A stretch of DNA of 42,259 nucleotides from Candidatus Uhrbacteria bacterium RIFCSPHIGHO2_12_FULL_60_25 (lineage in GTDB: Bacteria > Patescibacteriota > Patescibacteriia > 2-12-FULL-60-25). Shown here piece after piece: positions 14,752 through 25,200 of this stretch. The stretch's first letter is position 1, and every line of letters starts with the position of its first letter. The position numbers and the translations under genes are program-made. The stretch spans positions 17,765 to 60,023 of the forward strand of contig MGEH01000037.1 of the NCBI GenBank assembly GCA_001791275.1. Reading direction: 5' to 3'. The notes beneath the pieces are model-generated. The model saw nothing but the letters and a program-made list of their open reading frames with translations. It did no database searches and was not told where the DNA came from.

Positions 14752-14760
14752 TGATAGACT
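14752..14760 (+). promoter_or_regulatory. Extended -10 promoter of the MBL nuclease gene
   Basis: TGaTAGACT (14752-14760) ends seven bases before the ATG at 14768. It diverges from the cupredoxin promoter about 25 bp away. Confidence 0.4.
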
Positions 14761-14767
14761 TCTCCAC

Positions 14768-16117
14768 ATGAACATTACGTTCCACGGTGCTGCGCGCGAA
14801 GTGACAGGGTCGTGTTATCTCGTTCAGACCGGGAATGTCCGCATCCTTGTTGATTGCGGGATGTTCCAGGGGTCGGCGTACACCGACGCGAAGAACTTCC
14901 GGGATTTCGGATTTGATCCGGCGGATGTGGACGCCGTGGCCGTGACGCATGCACACCTGGACCACACGGGGCGCCTCCCCAAGCTCTGCAAAGAACGGTT
15001 CAATGGGACCATCTACGCCACGCCGCCCACGCGCGACATTACAAAGATCATCCTCGAAGATGCGGAGCAGATCATGGAGGACGAGTTCAAACGCGAGTAC
15101 CGGCCTAAACTCTACGAGCGGAAGGACGTGGACGCGGTAATGTCGCGCATGACGCCAGTGGACTACTCGCAGTGGGTGGAGATTGGAGACCTGAAGATTC
15201 GGTTCCGTGACGCAGGTCACATCTTCGGCAGTTCGTTCATCGAGGTTGAAGAACGGGGCGGGCCGCGCGTGGGGTTCTCCGGGGACCTCGGAAACGTCGA
15301 GGTCCCGATCCTCCGGCCGACCGCGCAGATCGGGGCGTGCGACGCGATCATGATCGAATCGACGTACGGCAACCGCATTCATGAAGACCCGAACACGCGA
15401 TCCACGAAGTTGCGTGAGGCGATCGTCTCGACCGTGAAGCAGGGCGGCGTCCTCATGATCCCGGCGTTCGCCGTGGAACGGACGCAAGACCTGCTCTACG
15501 AGATGAACACGATGGTGGAGCGGGGGACGCTGCCCAAGGTGGACGTGTACCTGGACAGCCCCATGGCAATCAAGGTGACGGAAGTCATGCGGAGCTACCC
15601 GGAGTACTACGACCGTGAAGCGCTGGAACGTGTCATGGTCGGCGACGACCTGCTGGACTTCCCGGGCTTGCACCGGACGGAGTCGCGCGACCAGTCCAAA
15701 GCGATCAACGAAGCGCAGAGACCAAAAATCATCATTGCGGGCGCGGGCATGATGAACGGCGGCCGCATCCAGCACCACCTGGTCCGGTACCTCGGAGACC
15801 CTAAGTCAACCGTCCTCATCATCGGGTACCAGGCGGCAGGCACGCTCGGGAGGAGACTCTACAGCGGTGAGAAGCACGTGGACGTGTTGAGCGAACGCGT
15901 GACGGTCAAAGCGACCGTGACCTCCATCGGCGCCTTCAGCGCGCATGCGGACCAAAAGAAGCTCCTGACCTGGCTCCATGAGGCAAAGTCGCCTCCAACG
16001 CGCGTGTATTGCACGCACGGCGAGGAAGCGGCTGCGGCCGCGCTCGCCACGCGCATCACGGAAGACCTCGGGATCCAAGCCGACGTGCCGCGATTTGAAG
16101 AGATGGTGACGGTTTAG
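14768..16117 (+). CDS. Metallo-beta-lactamase/beta-CASP RNA nuclease
   Basis: A 449-residue enzyme of the CPSF73/RNase J-related family that cuts or trims RNA using two zinc ions. The MBL motifs are all visible: HAHLDH (61-66), GHIFGSSF for the third motif, and SGDLGN for the fourth. The inserted beta-CASP domain has the acidic motif A (ESTYGNR), then PAFAVERTQDLLYE and the GAGMMNGGRIQHH stretch. The C-terminal RMMBL part has GAFSAHADQ with the final histidines (YCTHGEEAA). It is closest in layout to the YSH1/exonuclease-like group rather than to RNase J, which is longer. It has its own extended -10 promoter with almost no leader, and its stop codon lies inside the heptamer inverted repeat that follows. 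Confidence 0.9.
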   Translation: MNITFHGAAREVTGSCYLVQTGNVRILVDCGMFQGSAYTDAKNFRDFGFDPADVDAVAVTHAHLDHTGRLPKLCKERFNGTIYATPPTRDITKIILEDAEQIMEDEFKREYRPKLYERKDVDAVMSRMTPVDYSQWVEIGDLKIRFRDAGHIFGSSFIEVEERGGPRVGFSGDLGNVEVPILRPTAQIGACDAIMIESTYGNRIHEDPNTRSTKLREAIVSTVKQGGVLMIPAFAVERTQDLLYEMNTMVERGTLPKVDVYLDSPMAIKVTEVMRSYPEYYDREALERVMVGDDLLDFPGLHRTESRDQSKAINEAQRPKIIIAGAGMMNGGRIQHHLVRYLGDPKSTVLIIGYQAAGTLGRRLYSGEKHVDVLSERVTVKATVTSIGAFSAHADQKKLLTWLHEAKSPPTRVYCTHGEEAAAAALATRITEDLGIQADVPRFEEMVTV

Positions 16118-16178
16118 GACGTGGGGCGTGAGTGACATGATCCACGCCCTACGCCCTACGCCCTACTGACTACGCCCT
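16116..16178. repeat. Heptamer array acgccct with inverted arm
   Basis: Five units of acgccct (fourth degenerate) run from 16144 to 16178. The stretch 16143-16157 is complementary, 13 of 15, to 16116-16130, which includes the last bases of the MBL gene's stop codon. The loop is 12 nt. The stem forms a possible terminator between the MBL gene and the EamA gene. Confidence 0.75.
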
Positions 16179-16183
16179 ATTCA

Positions 16184-16192
16184 TGGGATAAT
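16184..16192 (+). promoter_or_regulatory. Extended -10 promoter, leaderless geometry
   Basis: TGgGATAAT (16184-16192) ends eight bases before the ATG at 16201. Confidence 0.45.
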
Positions 16193-16200
16193 GCATCAAC

Positions 16201-17124
16201 ATGACGACGTTTCCATTGTGGCTCCTCTGGGCCCTCGCCGGTCACCTAGCGAACGGTGCGGCGTTCGTGATTGATAAGACGCTGCTCCGGAAGTCGTTCA
16301 AGCACCCGGCGACGTACGCGGGGATCATCGGCGCCATGGGCGTCCTGGCGCTCATTCTCATCCCGTTCGGCGTCCATGTACCCGATGCGACCGGGTGGTT
16401 CTGGATCGTCGTGTCCGGGATGACGTTCATTGTTTCGCTCTGGGTGTTCTTCGCCGCGCTCCGGGCAGGGGAGGCAAGCCGCGTGGTTCCCATCATCGGG
16501 TCGCTCATCCCCATCTTGACGCTCGCGGGCACAACGCTGTTTCTCGGTGAGCGACTCACACAGTCGCAACTCCTCGGCTTCGGTCTCCTCATCGTCGCGA
16601 CCGTCATCTTGTCCGGCGGCGCGGCACACAGCCGCCTGACCAGGAAGACGGTGGGTCTCGCAATTTTTGCAGCTGCGGTTTTCGCATTCTCATCCGTGGC
16701 CGGAAAGATCGCGTATGAATCTGACGGATTCTTGACCACGTTCGCCATCTCACGTATCGCCGGCGCCGTCGCGGCCGTTCTGATTCTCTGCATTGACCGC
16801 GGTGCCGCCCGTGAGTTGAAGGCGTCATTATTCGGTGGACGACGTACGGGTCGGATCGGCACGCACACGGCCGTCGTTCTCGTTTTCGTGGCGCAGACGT
16901 TGGGTGCGCTCGGATTCGTGGGCGTCCAGTACGCCACGTCGCTCGGTTCTGCCGCGCTCGTGAACGCGCTCCAGGCCGTGCAGTACGCGCTCCTCGTGGT
17001 CGTCGCCTTCGCGCTGCACCGGAGAGCGCCTGACCTTCTGGGCGAGGACCTCACTACGGCGACCGTGATCCGCAAAGTGGTGGCCCTCGCGGTCGTCGGC
17101 GCGGGATTGTGGCTTGTCGTATGA
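16201..17124 (+). CDS. EamA/DMT-family transporter
   Basis: A 307-residue protein with ten hydrophobic helices arranged as two five-helix EamA repeats, the drug/metabolite transporter fold. Typical pieces are the first-repeat end SRVVPIIGSLIPILTLAGTTLFLGERLTQSQLLGFGLIIVA-like region (about residues 98-137) and the second-repeat GVQYATSLGSAALVNALQAVQYALL. Members export amino acids, sugars, nucleobases or other metabolites, or transport lipid-linked intermediates, and the substrate cannot be told from sequence. Its stop overlaps the ATG of the glycoside-hydrolase-like gene (ATGA), so the two are coupled. The pairing hints at a sugar-related substrate, which is inference only. Confidence 0.88.
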   Translation: MTTFPLWLLWALAGHLANGAAFVIDKTLLRKSFKHPATYAGIIGAMGVLALILIPFGVHVPDATGWFWIVVSGMTFIVSLWVFFAALRAGEASRVVPIIGSLIPILTLAGTTLFLGERLTQSQLLGFGLLIVATVILSGGAAHSRLTRKTVGLAIFAAAVFAFSSVAGKIAYESDGFLTTFAISRIAGAVAAVLILCIDRGAARELKASLFGGRRTGRIGTHTAVVLVFVAQTLGALGFVGVQYATSLGSAALVNALQAVQYALLVVVAFALHRRAPDLLGEDLTTATVIRKVVALAVVGAGLWLVV

Positions 17125-18134
17125 CAAAGGGCCCGCGTTTTCCAAGACTTCTCACCGCCCTCATGATCGTGGGAGGCGTCATCGCGCTCCTGATTGCGAC
17201 ACTCTGGGTGGGGGTCTCGACCAAGACACCGGGGGACATCAAAAAAGGCGTTACGTTCAGCCAGATCTTCGCCGAAAGTCTTGGTTTGAACTGGCGCGAG
17301 CTCCTCACGGTCTCGCTCGACGACCTGGGCGTGCGCCAATTCCGCATCCCTGCGTACTGGAACGTGGTCCAGCCCGCCCCTGACCGATACGACTGGTCGA
17401 GCATTGACTACCAGCTGGACGAAATCGCACACAGAAACGGCAAGGTCCTCCTCGCGGTTGGACTGAAATTGCCGCGTTGGCCTGAATGCTGGAAACCGGA
17501 TTGGGTCAAACCGCTCACAACCAAGGACGAACATACGGCGCGGCTCGCGTACATCGAAGCGGCCGTGACGCGCTACAAGGACCACCCTGCGCTCGAGTCA
17601 TGGCAGGTCGAAAACGAGGCCAACTTCCTGTTCGGCGAATGCCCGTTACCGAACCTCTCATTTTTCAAGCAAGAGGTTGCGCTCGTAAAACGTCTTGACC
17701 AGTCTCATCCAATCACAACGACGGATTCCGGCGAGCTCGCAACATGGCTCGCGGTCGGGCCGCAGGTGGACGGGCTCGGCGTCAGCGTCTACCGCGTGGT
17801 CCGTCTTCCATGGGGCAGCGTGTGGCCCTACGACTGGATACCGCCGTACTGGTACGCGAGACGGGCGCTCCTCGTCTCCCCGTGGGTGAAACGCGTGTTC
17901 GTGAGCGAGTTCCAGATGGAACCGTGGGTTGAGAAAGCCGTGACGGAAACGCCGATTGACCGTCAACTCGAGACGTTTGACGTAAGCCGCATGCGAAAAA
18001 ACTTCACGTTCTCCGAACGGATGCAGTTCGACGAAATCTACTTCTGGGGCGTGGAGTGGTGGTGGTGGATGAAGACGAAACAGAGCGACCCCCGCTTCTG
18101 GGACATGGCGAGGGAGTTTTTCCAAAAGACGTAA
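17121..18134 (+). CDS. Membrane-anchored glycoside hydrolase-like protein (TIM barrel)
   Basis: The 337-residue protein has one N-terminal signal-anchor helix (about 10-33) and then a TIM-barrel domain of the GH-A clan type (GH5/GH39/GH42-like). Clan-A catalytic residues are visible: WQVENEANF (161-169) with E166 following the conserved Asn as acid/base, and FVSEFQMEPW (260-269) with E263 as nucleophile. Strand-end motifs such as RIPAYWNVVQPAPDRYDW (75-92) and the C-terminal GVEWWWWM fit the same fold. The substrate is unknown, but the placement outside the membrane suggests a cell-surface or host/environmental glycan. The ATG at 17121 overlaps the EamA stop by four bases and is preferred over an upstream TTG. 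Confidence 0.75.
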   Translation: MTKGPRFPRLLTALMIVGGVIALLIATLWVGVSTKTPGDIKKGVTFSQIFAESLGLNWRELLTVSLDDLGVRQFRIPAYWNVVQPAPDRYDWSSIDYQLDEIAHRNGKVLLAVGLKLPRWPECWKPDWVKPLTTKDEHTARLAYIEAAVTRYKDHPALESWQVENEANFLFGECPLPNLSFFKQEVALVKRLDQSHPITTTDSGELATWLAVGPQVDGLGVSVYRVVRLPWGSVWPYDWIPPYWYARRALLVSPWVKRVFVSEFQMEPWVEKAVTETPIDRQLETFDVSRMRKNFTFSERMQFDEIYFWGVEWWWWMKTKQSDPRFWDMAREFFQKT

Positions 18135-18155
18135 GCGCCCCCGAAGACCGTTTCC

Positions 18156-18184
18156 TTGACTGAATGGCCGTTTTCACGTACAAT
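18156..18184 (+). promoter_or_regulatory. typA promoter
   Basis: TTGACT (18156-18161), 17 bp, TACAAT (18179-18184). The start of transcription falls near 18191, so the leader is only about 11 nt and has no Shine-Dalgarno site. Confidence 0.65.
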
Positions 18185-18201
18185 CCGCAAGCTATTTGGA
18201 T

Positions 18202-20001
<1,800 letters not shown>

Positions 20002-20026
20002 CGATCAGGACGGACAATGAACAAAA

Positions 20027-20055
20027 GCCCCGCGGGAGAACCCTGCGGGGCGTTT
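20027..20055. terminator. Bidirectional terminator between typA and the convergent gene
   Basis: The stem gccccgcggg (20027-20036) pairs with ccctgcggggc (20041-20051) around agaa, with one bulge. On the plus strand it is followed by gttt and on the minus strand by ttttgtt, so it can end both typA and the gene at 20061-21356. Confidence 0.75.
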
Positions 20056-20060
20056 GAGAT

Positions 20061-21356
20061 TCATGCCTTGTGCTGTGTGAGGCGTCGTTCGAGCAGATGC
20101 TCGAGGAATGACACGCGTTCATCGTACTCTTCGTGCTGGAGCACGAGTGAACGAAGCGCGATTTCTTCCTTGACCGTGACGTCCTGCTGAAAGCGCATTT
20201 CCTTCGCTTCCCACGAGGCATCGCCTTCCTGCTGGATGCGATCAAGTGTCTTTTCGGCATCCGCGGCGACATCATCGACGATGTGCTCGAGGTCACGTGA
20301 CGTTTCGGCTTCGATGGCTGCTCTGCGCTCGTGATACTCCCGCTCAAGCGTTGCGAGTTCCTCTTCCCGTCGGCCGACAATCCCGATACGGCGTTCTTCG
20401 GCAGTTCGTTCAGCCTGTGCGCGGACCTCGTCACAGGTGGCACCAATACGTTCATCGTGTACGCGCTTCAGATGTTTGAGCTCTGCGGCGTGTTCGCCCG
20501 AGAGTCGAGCCTGTTCGCGCTCGAGCAGATCACCAGCTTGCCGAAGGTGAATGCGGTACTGCGTGAGCTCATGTTCGATCGGATCCATCGCGGGATCAGT
20601 CGAGTTCGACGGAACGAGACCGGGGGTCAACGTGACACGATAGACGTTGTCGCCTAGCAGCGTCAGGAACCCGTTTTCGCGAACGCTCTCCAGGATGGTT
20701 TCCAAATCCTTCGGAGCACAGGCCTGGTACAACTTCTTGAGCGCGCCCAAGGGATCCACGACCACGTCAACGAGCACCACATTGCCGTCCAGCGTGAAGG
20801 TGCGTTTTGCGGCGTCGAGACACAGGACGGCATCCTCGATATCCGGGATGGACGTGGTGTCGTTCGCTGTCGGGTCGGCGGCGCTCTGCAATGCCGTCTC
20901 GTCCTGATCCGCGCGATCTTCCAGGAGCGCGTCCACTCTCGCCCGGACCGTCTCCGAGGACGGTTCGAGAACGGTCGGCCCGCCGCATGTGTATGCGATC
21001 GCGCGATCCATCTGCTCGGCGTCGTAGAGTGTGATCTCACGTCCGTCCGGGAGGACGATCGGTATCAGCACCGCGAGATTCTTGAGCGAACGAACGAGGT
21101 CGTCCGCCGCTCCGCGCATCTCGCCGAGCTCGTTCGCAATCCGGTCATTCATGCGTCCGGCATCGACCGCGAGTCCCGGATACTCGGGATGCTTCTTCGC
21201 GAGCTTCTTCAGCAAGCGACCGACCCTCGCGAGGTGCGGGGGGAGAGCACTCCGGCTGCTCCACCGGTAGCGGCTTCGATGGGCGGAACTGAATTCCACC
21301 CGTATGAGTCGCACGTCGGCAGGCTGGGTACCGTACAGAGTGGCTGGCGCTTCCAT
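20061..21356 (-). CDS. Large coiled-coil protein, unknown function
   Basis: A 431-residue soluble protein with no signal peptide. Residues 1-110 contain a basic helical part (HLARVGRLLKKLAKKHPEYPGL). The middle (about 110-265) is mixed, with a beta-rich stretch around TFTLDGNVVLVDVVVDPLG. The last 170 residues are a long Glu/Arg/Ala-rich coiled coil (HLRQAGDLLEREQARL through RSLVLQHEEYDERVSF). No family is recognised. The ATG at 21356 has AAGGA eight bases upstream, and a TTGACG/TAGCCT promoter lies at 21454-21426. It diverges from the DnaQ-fold exonuclease gene. A structural or scaffold role, for example with chromosome or envelope, is conceivable but unsupported. Confidence 0.6.
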   Translation of the reverse strand: MEAPATLYGTQPADVRLIRVEFSSAHRSRYRWSSRSALPPHLARVGRLLKKLAKKHPEYPGLAVDAGRMNDRIANELGEMRGAADDLVRSLKNLAVLIPIVLPDGREITLYDAEQMDRAIAYTCGGPTVLEPSSETVRARVDALLEDRADQDETALQSAADPTANDTTSIPDIEDAVLCLDAAKRTFTLDGNVVLVDVVVDPLGALKKLYQACAPKDLETILESVRENGFLTLLGDNVYRVTLTPGLVPSNSTDPAMDPIEHELTQYRIHLRQAGDLLEREQARLSGEHAAELKHLKRVHDERIGATCDEVRAQAERTAEERRIGIVGRREEELATLEREYHERRAAIEAETSRDLEHIVDDVAADAEKTLDRIQQEGDASWEAKEMRFQQDVTVKEEIALRSLVLQHEEYDERVSFLEHLLERRLTQHKA

Positions 21357-21425
21357 GCGTCTGATCCTTGGTGTTCCGGGATGGGCGGCCCGGCAGGTGT
21401 GGAAAGGACACTTGCCCAAGACCCG

Positions 21426-21454
21426 AGGCTACGGGTTTTGGGTGACGACGTCAA
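21426..21454 (-). promoter_or_regulatory. Promoter of the coiled-coil gene
   Basis: Minus-strand TTGACG (21454-21449), 17 bp, TAGCCT (21431-21426), and a leader of about 60 nt. Confidence 0.45.
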
Positions 21455-21486
21455 GGGATATCACTATTCACGGACAGACACTGACT

Positions 21487-21495
21487 TGCTATCGT
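21487..21495 (+). promoter_or_regulatory. Extended -10 promoter of the exonuclease gene
   Basis: TGcTATCGT (21488-21495 with its preceding t) lies about 20 bases before the ATG at 21516. No clear -35 or Shine-Dalgarno site is seen. Confidence 0.3.
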
Positions 21496-21515
21496 GGCTC
21501 ACCTTGACTGACTGT

Positions 21516-22097
21516 ATGCGCCGCGAAGTCGTGTTCGACATTGAGACGAAAAATACGTTCCAGGACGTGGGCGCGTATAATCCTTCGTTGCTTGAGGTTT
21601 CGCTCGTGGGTGCCTACTTCTACGAGACTGACACCTATGAGTCTTTCCTCGAGGAAGACTTGCCAAAACTTTGGCCGCGACTCGAACGAGCGGACCGGAT
21701 CATCGGGTACAACATCCTGGGGTTCGACATCCCGTGCCTGCAGAGCTACTACACGGGCGAACTCCTGAAGCTCCCGTCCTTGGACCTCATGGCCGAGATT
21801 GCGAACCGGCTGGGGTTCCGGATCAAGCTCGACGACGTCGCGAAAGCGACGCTTGGGATCGGGAAGTCGGGACATGGACTCCAGGCGGTGGAGTTCTGGA
21901 AGAAAGGGGAGATCCAGAAGCTGCGCGACTACTGTTTGCAGGACGTGAAAATCACGAAAGACGTGTATGAGTACGCCCTGACCCATAAAGAAGTGAAGTA
22001 TGTGGACCGAATGGGACAGGTGCAGACGTGTCCGTTGCCCCTCGAACCCGTCCCGGATGGCCAACAGACGTCCTTTAACCTCTCATTAGGTCTCTAG
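21516..22097 (+). CDS. DnaQ-fold 3'-5' exonuclease (RNase H-like/YprB type)
   Basis: A 193-residue single-domain nuclease. The DEDD-type motifs are present: Exo I FDIETK (D and E at about 7 and 9), Exo II NILGFDIPCL, and Exo III YCLQDVKITKDVY, giving a two-metal acidic site that degrades DNA or RNA from the 3' end. The family is that of YprB/RNase_H_2 proteins, often annotated as ribonuclease H-like. The ATG at 21516 begins right before the first catalytic strand; longer upstream frames cross the opposing coiled-coil gene and are rejected. A tail of about 20 residues (CPLPLEPVPDGQQTSF) follows the domain. It is followed by the NrdR-controlled nrdJ. Confidence 0.8.
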   Translation: MRREVVFDIETKNTFQDVGAYNPSLLEVSLVGAYFYETDTYESFLEEDLPKLWPRLERADRIIGYNILGFDIPCLQSYYTGELLKLPSLDLMAEIANRLGFRIKLDDVAKATLGIGKSGHGLQAVEFWKKGEIQKLRDYCLQDVKITKDVYEYALTHKEVKYVDRMGQVQTCPLPLEPVPDGQQTSFNLSLGL

Positions 22098-22119
22098 TTA
22101 TCCACAGACAGGGGTCTGG

Positions 22120-22167
22120 ACACTACATCTTGTGGTATACTGGCGAAGTAACCACAAGATGTAGTGG
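22120..22167 (+). promoter_or_regulatory. Two NrdR boxes flanking the nrdJ -10 element
   Basis: Two 16-bp partly palindromic sites, acactacatcttgtgg (22120-22135) and ccacaagatgtagtgg (22152-22167), resemble the NrdR consensus acaCwAtATmTwGtgt. They are reverse complements over 15 bp and their centres are 32 bp apart, about three helical turns, which is the normal NrdR arrangement. The extended -10 TGgTATACT (22133-22141) lies between them, so a dATP-bound NrdR would block initiation. A leader of about 125 nt follows, containing a gttgct/gagcaac hairpin but no recognised riboswitch. Confidence 0.85.
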
Positions 22168-22272
22168 TTGCTGGGAAAGAGAGCAACGTCCGCATCCGGC
22201 GTGTAAAAACGCAGGGTTGTGGGGTTTTGACCAGTCTAAAACAAATTCATTCCATTTTTCCAAGCCCGATAT

Positions 22273-25200
22273 ATGAGCAATCAGGCTTCCACGTCCCGCG
22301 TCGGTTCCGCCACCGGGGCAGCCGCCACCGATCCCAAGGCGCAAGCAACCGCCATCTGGGAGTACGTTACATCAGTCCGCGCGGTCAAAAAGCGCGACGG
22401 CCGGATCGAAGATTTCAATCCGCAAAAACTCGAAGCTTCCATCAGGAACGCATTTGAGGCCGCGGGCATGAAGGACGAACGCACGCTGAAACGTGTGGTC
22501 ACGAGCGTCCTCGCTCGACTCGTCAAGAAATTCGACGGTCTCGTGGTCCCAACGGCCGAAGAAGTCACGGAAGTTATCGGCGTCACGCTCATTGACGCGA
22601 ACGTGTCGCACGTGGCCAAACGGTACCTTGGCTTCCGCGTGGACACCCACGTCCTCTCGAGCGATCCCGTCTACGGCAAGGGACTCCGCGTGAAGCGTTT
22701 CTATACCAAGCCGGGAGTCCACCCCTACGACGAAATCGAGTGGGAACAGCGCGACGCCGTGATCACGAACGCCGAGGGGAAGGTTGTCTTTGAACAGAAG
22801 CGCGTAGAAGTCCCGAAATCCTACAGCCAAACCGCCACGAACATTATTGTTTCCAAGTATTTCCGGGGCCGTTTGGGCACCCCGGAGCGGGAAACGAGCG
22901 TCCGCCAGATGGTGGATCGGGTCGCCAAAACCATCACCGCGTTCGGTCGCCGTGGCGGGTATTTCCTCACGGAAGACGACGCCGTCATCTTCGAGGCGGA
23001 GCTCACATCGATACTCGTGAACCAGCGCGCGGCGTTCAACAGTCCCGTGTGGTTCAACGTGGGCGTGAACCCGAAGCCCCAGTGCTCGGCCTGCTTCATC
23101 AACTCCGTGCACGACGACATGCGTTCCATCCTGAACCTCGCGGTCACGGAAGGCATGCTCTTCAAGTACGGGTCCGGCACCGGCTCCAACCTCTCGCAAC
23201 TCCGAAGCTCCAAGGAAAAGCTCGGCGGCTCCTCCGGCCTCTCCTCCGGCCCTGTGTCGTTCATGAAAGGTCTCGATGCGTTCGCGGGCGTCATCAAGAG
23301 CGGCGGGAAAACGCGCCGTGCGGCAAAAATGGTCATTTTGGATGTGGGCCACCCGGACGTGGTCGAGTTCACCTGGTGCAAGGCGAAGGAAGAGAAGAAA
23401 GCCCACACCCTGATCGACGCCGGCTACGACGGCGCGCTCGATGGTGAAGCCTACGGGTCTATTTTCTTCCAAAACGCGAATAATTCCGTGCGAGTCAACG
23501 ACGAATTCATGTGGGCTGTGGAAGCGGACGGTGAATTTCACACCAAATACGTACTCACGAAGGACCCCTGTGAACGGTTCAAGGCGCGCGAGCTCCTGCG
23601 TCAGATCGCCACGGCGGCCTGGGAGTGCGGAGATCCGGGTGTGCAGTACGACACCACGGTGAACGACTGGCACACCTGTTCCGGGACTGACCGCATTTAT
23701 GCCTCGAATCCGTGCTCCGAGTACATGTTCCTGAACGACACGGCTTGCAATCTCGCCTCCGTGAATCTCATGACGTTCCGCGCGCCTGACGGCTCATTCG
23801 ACGTCCAGGCGTACGAACACGCCTGTGCCGTCATGATCACCGCCCAGGAGATCGTGATTGATTTCTCAAGCTACCCCACGCCTGCCATCGAACAGATGAG
23901 CTGGGACTACCGCCCGCTTGGATTGGGCTACGCGAACCTGGGCGCGCTCCTCATGAGCATGGGACTGCCGTACGACAGCGACAAGGGCCGGAACCTGGCA
24001 GCGGCCCTCACCTCCATCATGTCAGGCGCGGCTTATGAGCAATCCGCCAAAATTTCGGAGAAGCTCGGCGCGTTCCGCGGGCATGCCAAAAACGAACAAC
24101 CCATGCTCCGCGTGATGCGCAAGCACCGCGACGCCGCCTACCACATCCAAAACGACGGCGTCCCGCAACACGTCCTCGATGAGGCGCGGGCCTCCTGGGA
24201 CCGCGCGATCGCGGTCGGAGAAAAGCACGGGTACCGGAACGCGCAGATCTCGGTCTTGGCGCCTACAGGCACGATCGGGTTCCTCATGGACTGCCAAACC
24301 ACGGGCATCGAACCGCCAATCGCGCTCGTGTCGTACAAGTGGCTCGTGGGAGGCGGGATGATCAAGCTCGTGAACGAGACAGTCCCGGAAGCGCTCCACG
24401 CGCTCGGGTATTCCGAAGCCCAGATCAAGGACATCCTCGCCTTCATCGAGAAGGAAGACACCATCGAAGGCGCGCCGCACATGAAGTCCGAGCACCTCCC
24501 TGTCTTCGACTGCGCGTTCAAGGCCGCCAAAGGTTCGCGCTCCATCAACTACATGGGCCACATCAACATGATGGGCGCGGTCCAGCCGTTTCTCTCCGGC
24601 GCCATCTCAAAAACCGTGAACATGCCGGCCGATGCTACAGTCGAAGACGTCATGGACGTGTACCAGCAGGGCTGGAAATTGGGACTCAAAGCCGTGGCCA
24701 TCTACCGCGACGGCTGCAAACGGTCCCAGCCGATCACCATGAGCAAGGATGCGGTCAAAAAGACCGATGGGGCAACGGGAACCGGGAACCGGGAACCGGG
24801 AACCGCGAAGGTTTCATCGTCCGTCACGGGAGAGGCGCGCGTGGCGCGCCGTCGCAGGCTCCCCGAGGAACGCCGCGCCCTCACGCACAAGTTCCAGATC
24901 GGCCCGCACAAAGGCTACATCACAGTCGGCTTGTATGAAGACGGCACACCCGGCGAAGTCTTCATCACCATGAACAAAGAGGGGAGCACGCTCTCGGGCC
25001 TCCTCGACTCCTTCGCCACGGCCGTGTCCGTGGGCCTCCAGTACGGCGTGCCATTGAAAACGCTTGTCAACAAGTTCGCGCACGTGCGCTTCGAGCCGTC
25101 AGGTTTCACCACGAACCCAAACATCCGAATGGCGAAGAGCATCGTGGACTACATCTTCCGCTGGCTCGGCATGAAGTTCCTGTCCGCCGAAGATCGCGCG

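Noticed and set aside
14720-15778. Minus-strand open frame opposite the MBL nuclease
   Set aside because: It overlaps a clear enzyme gene completely and has His/Arg-rich shadow composition.
22142-22272. Cobalamin riboswitch in the nrdJ leader
   Set aside because: The leader has a small hairpin but none of the conserved B12-box sequence, and NrdR boxes explain the control.
22372-23673. Long minus-strand open frame opposite nrdJ
   Set aside because: Same cause: a codon-bias shadow of nrdJ, without ribosome site or recognisable domains.
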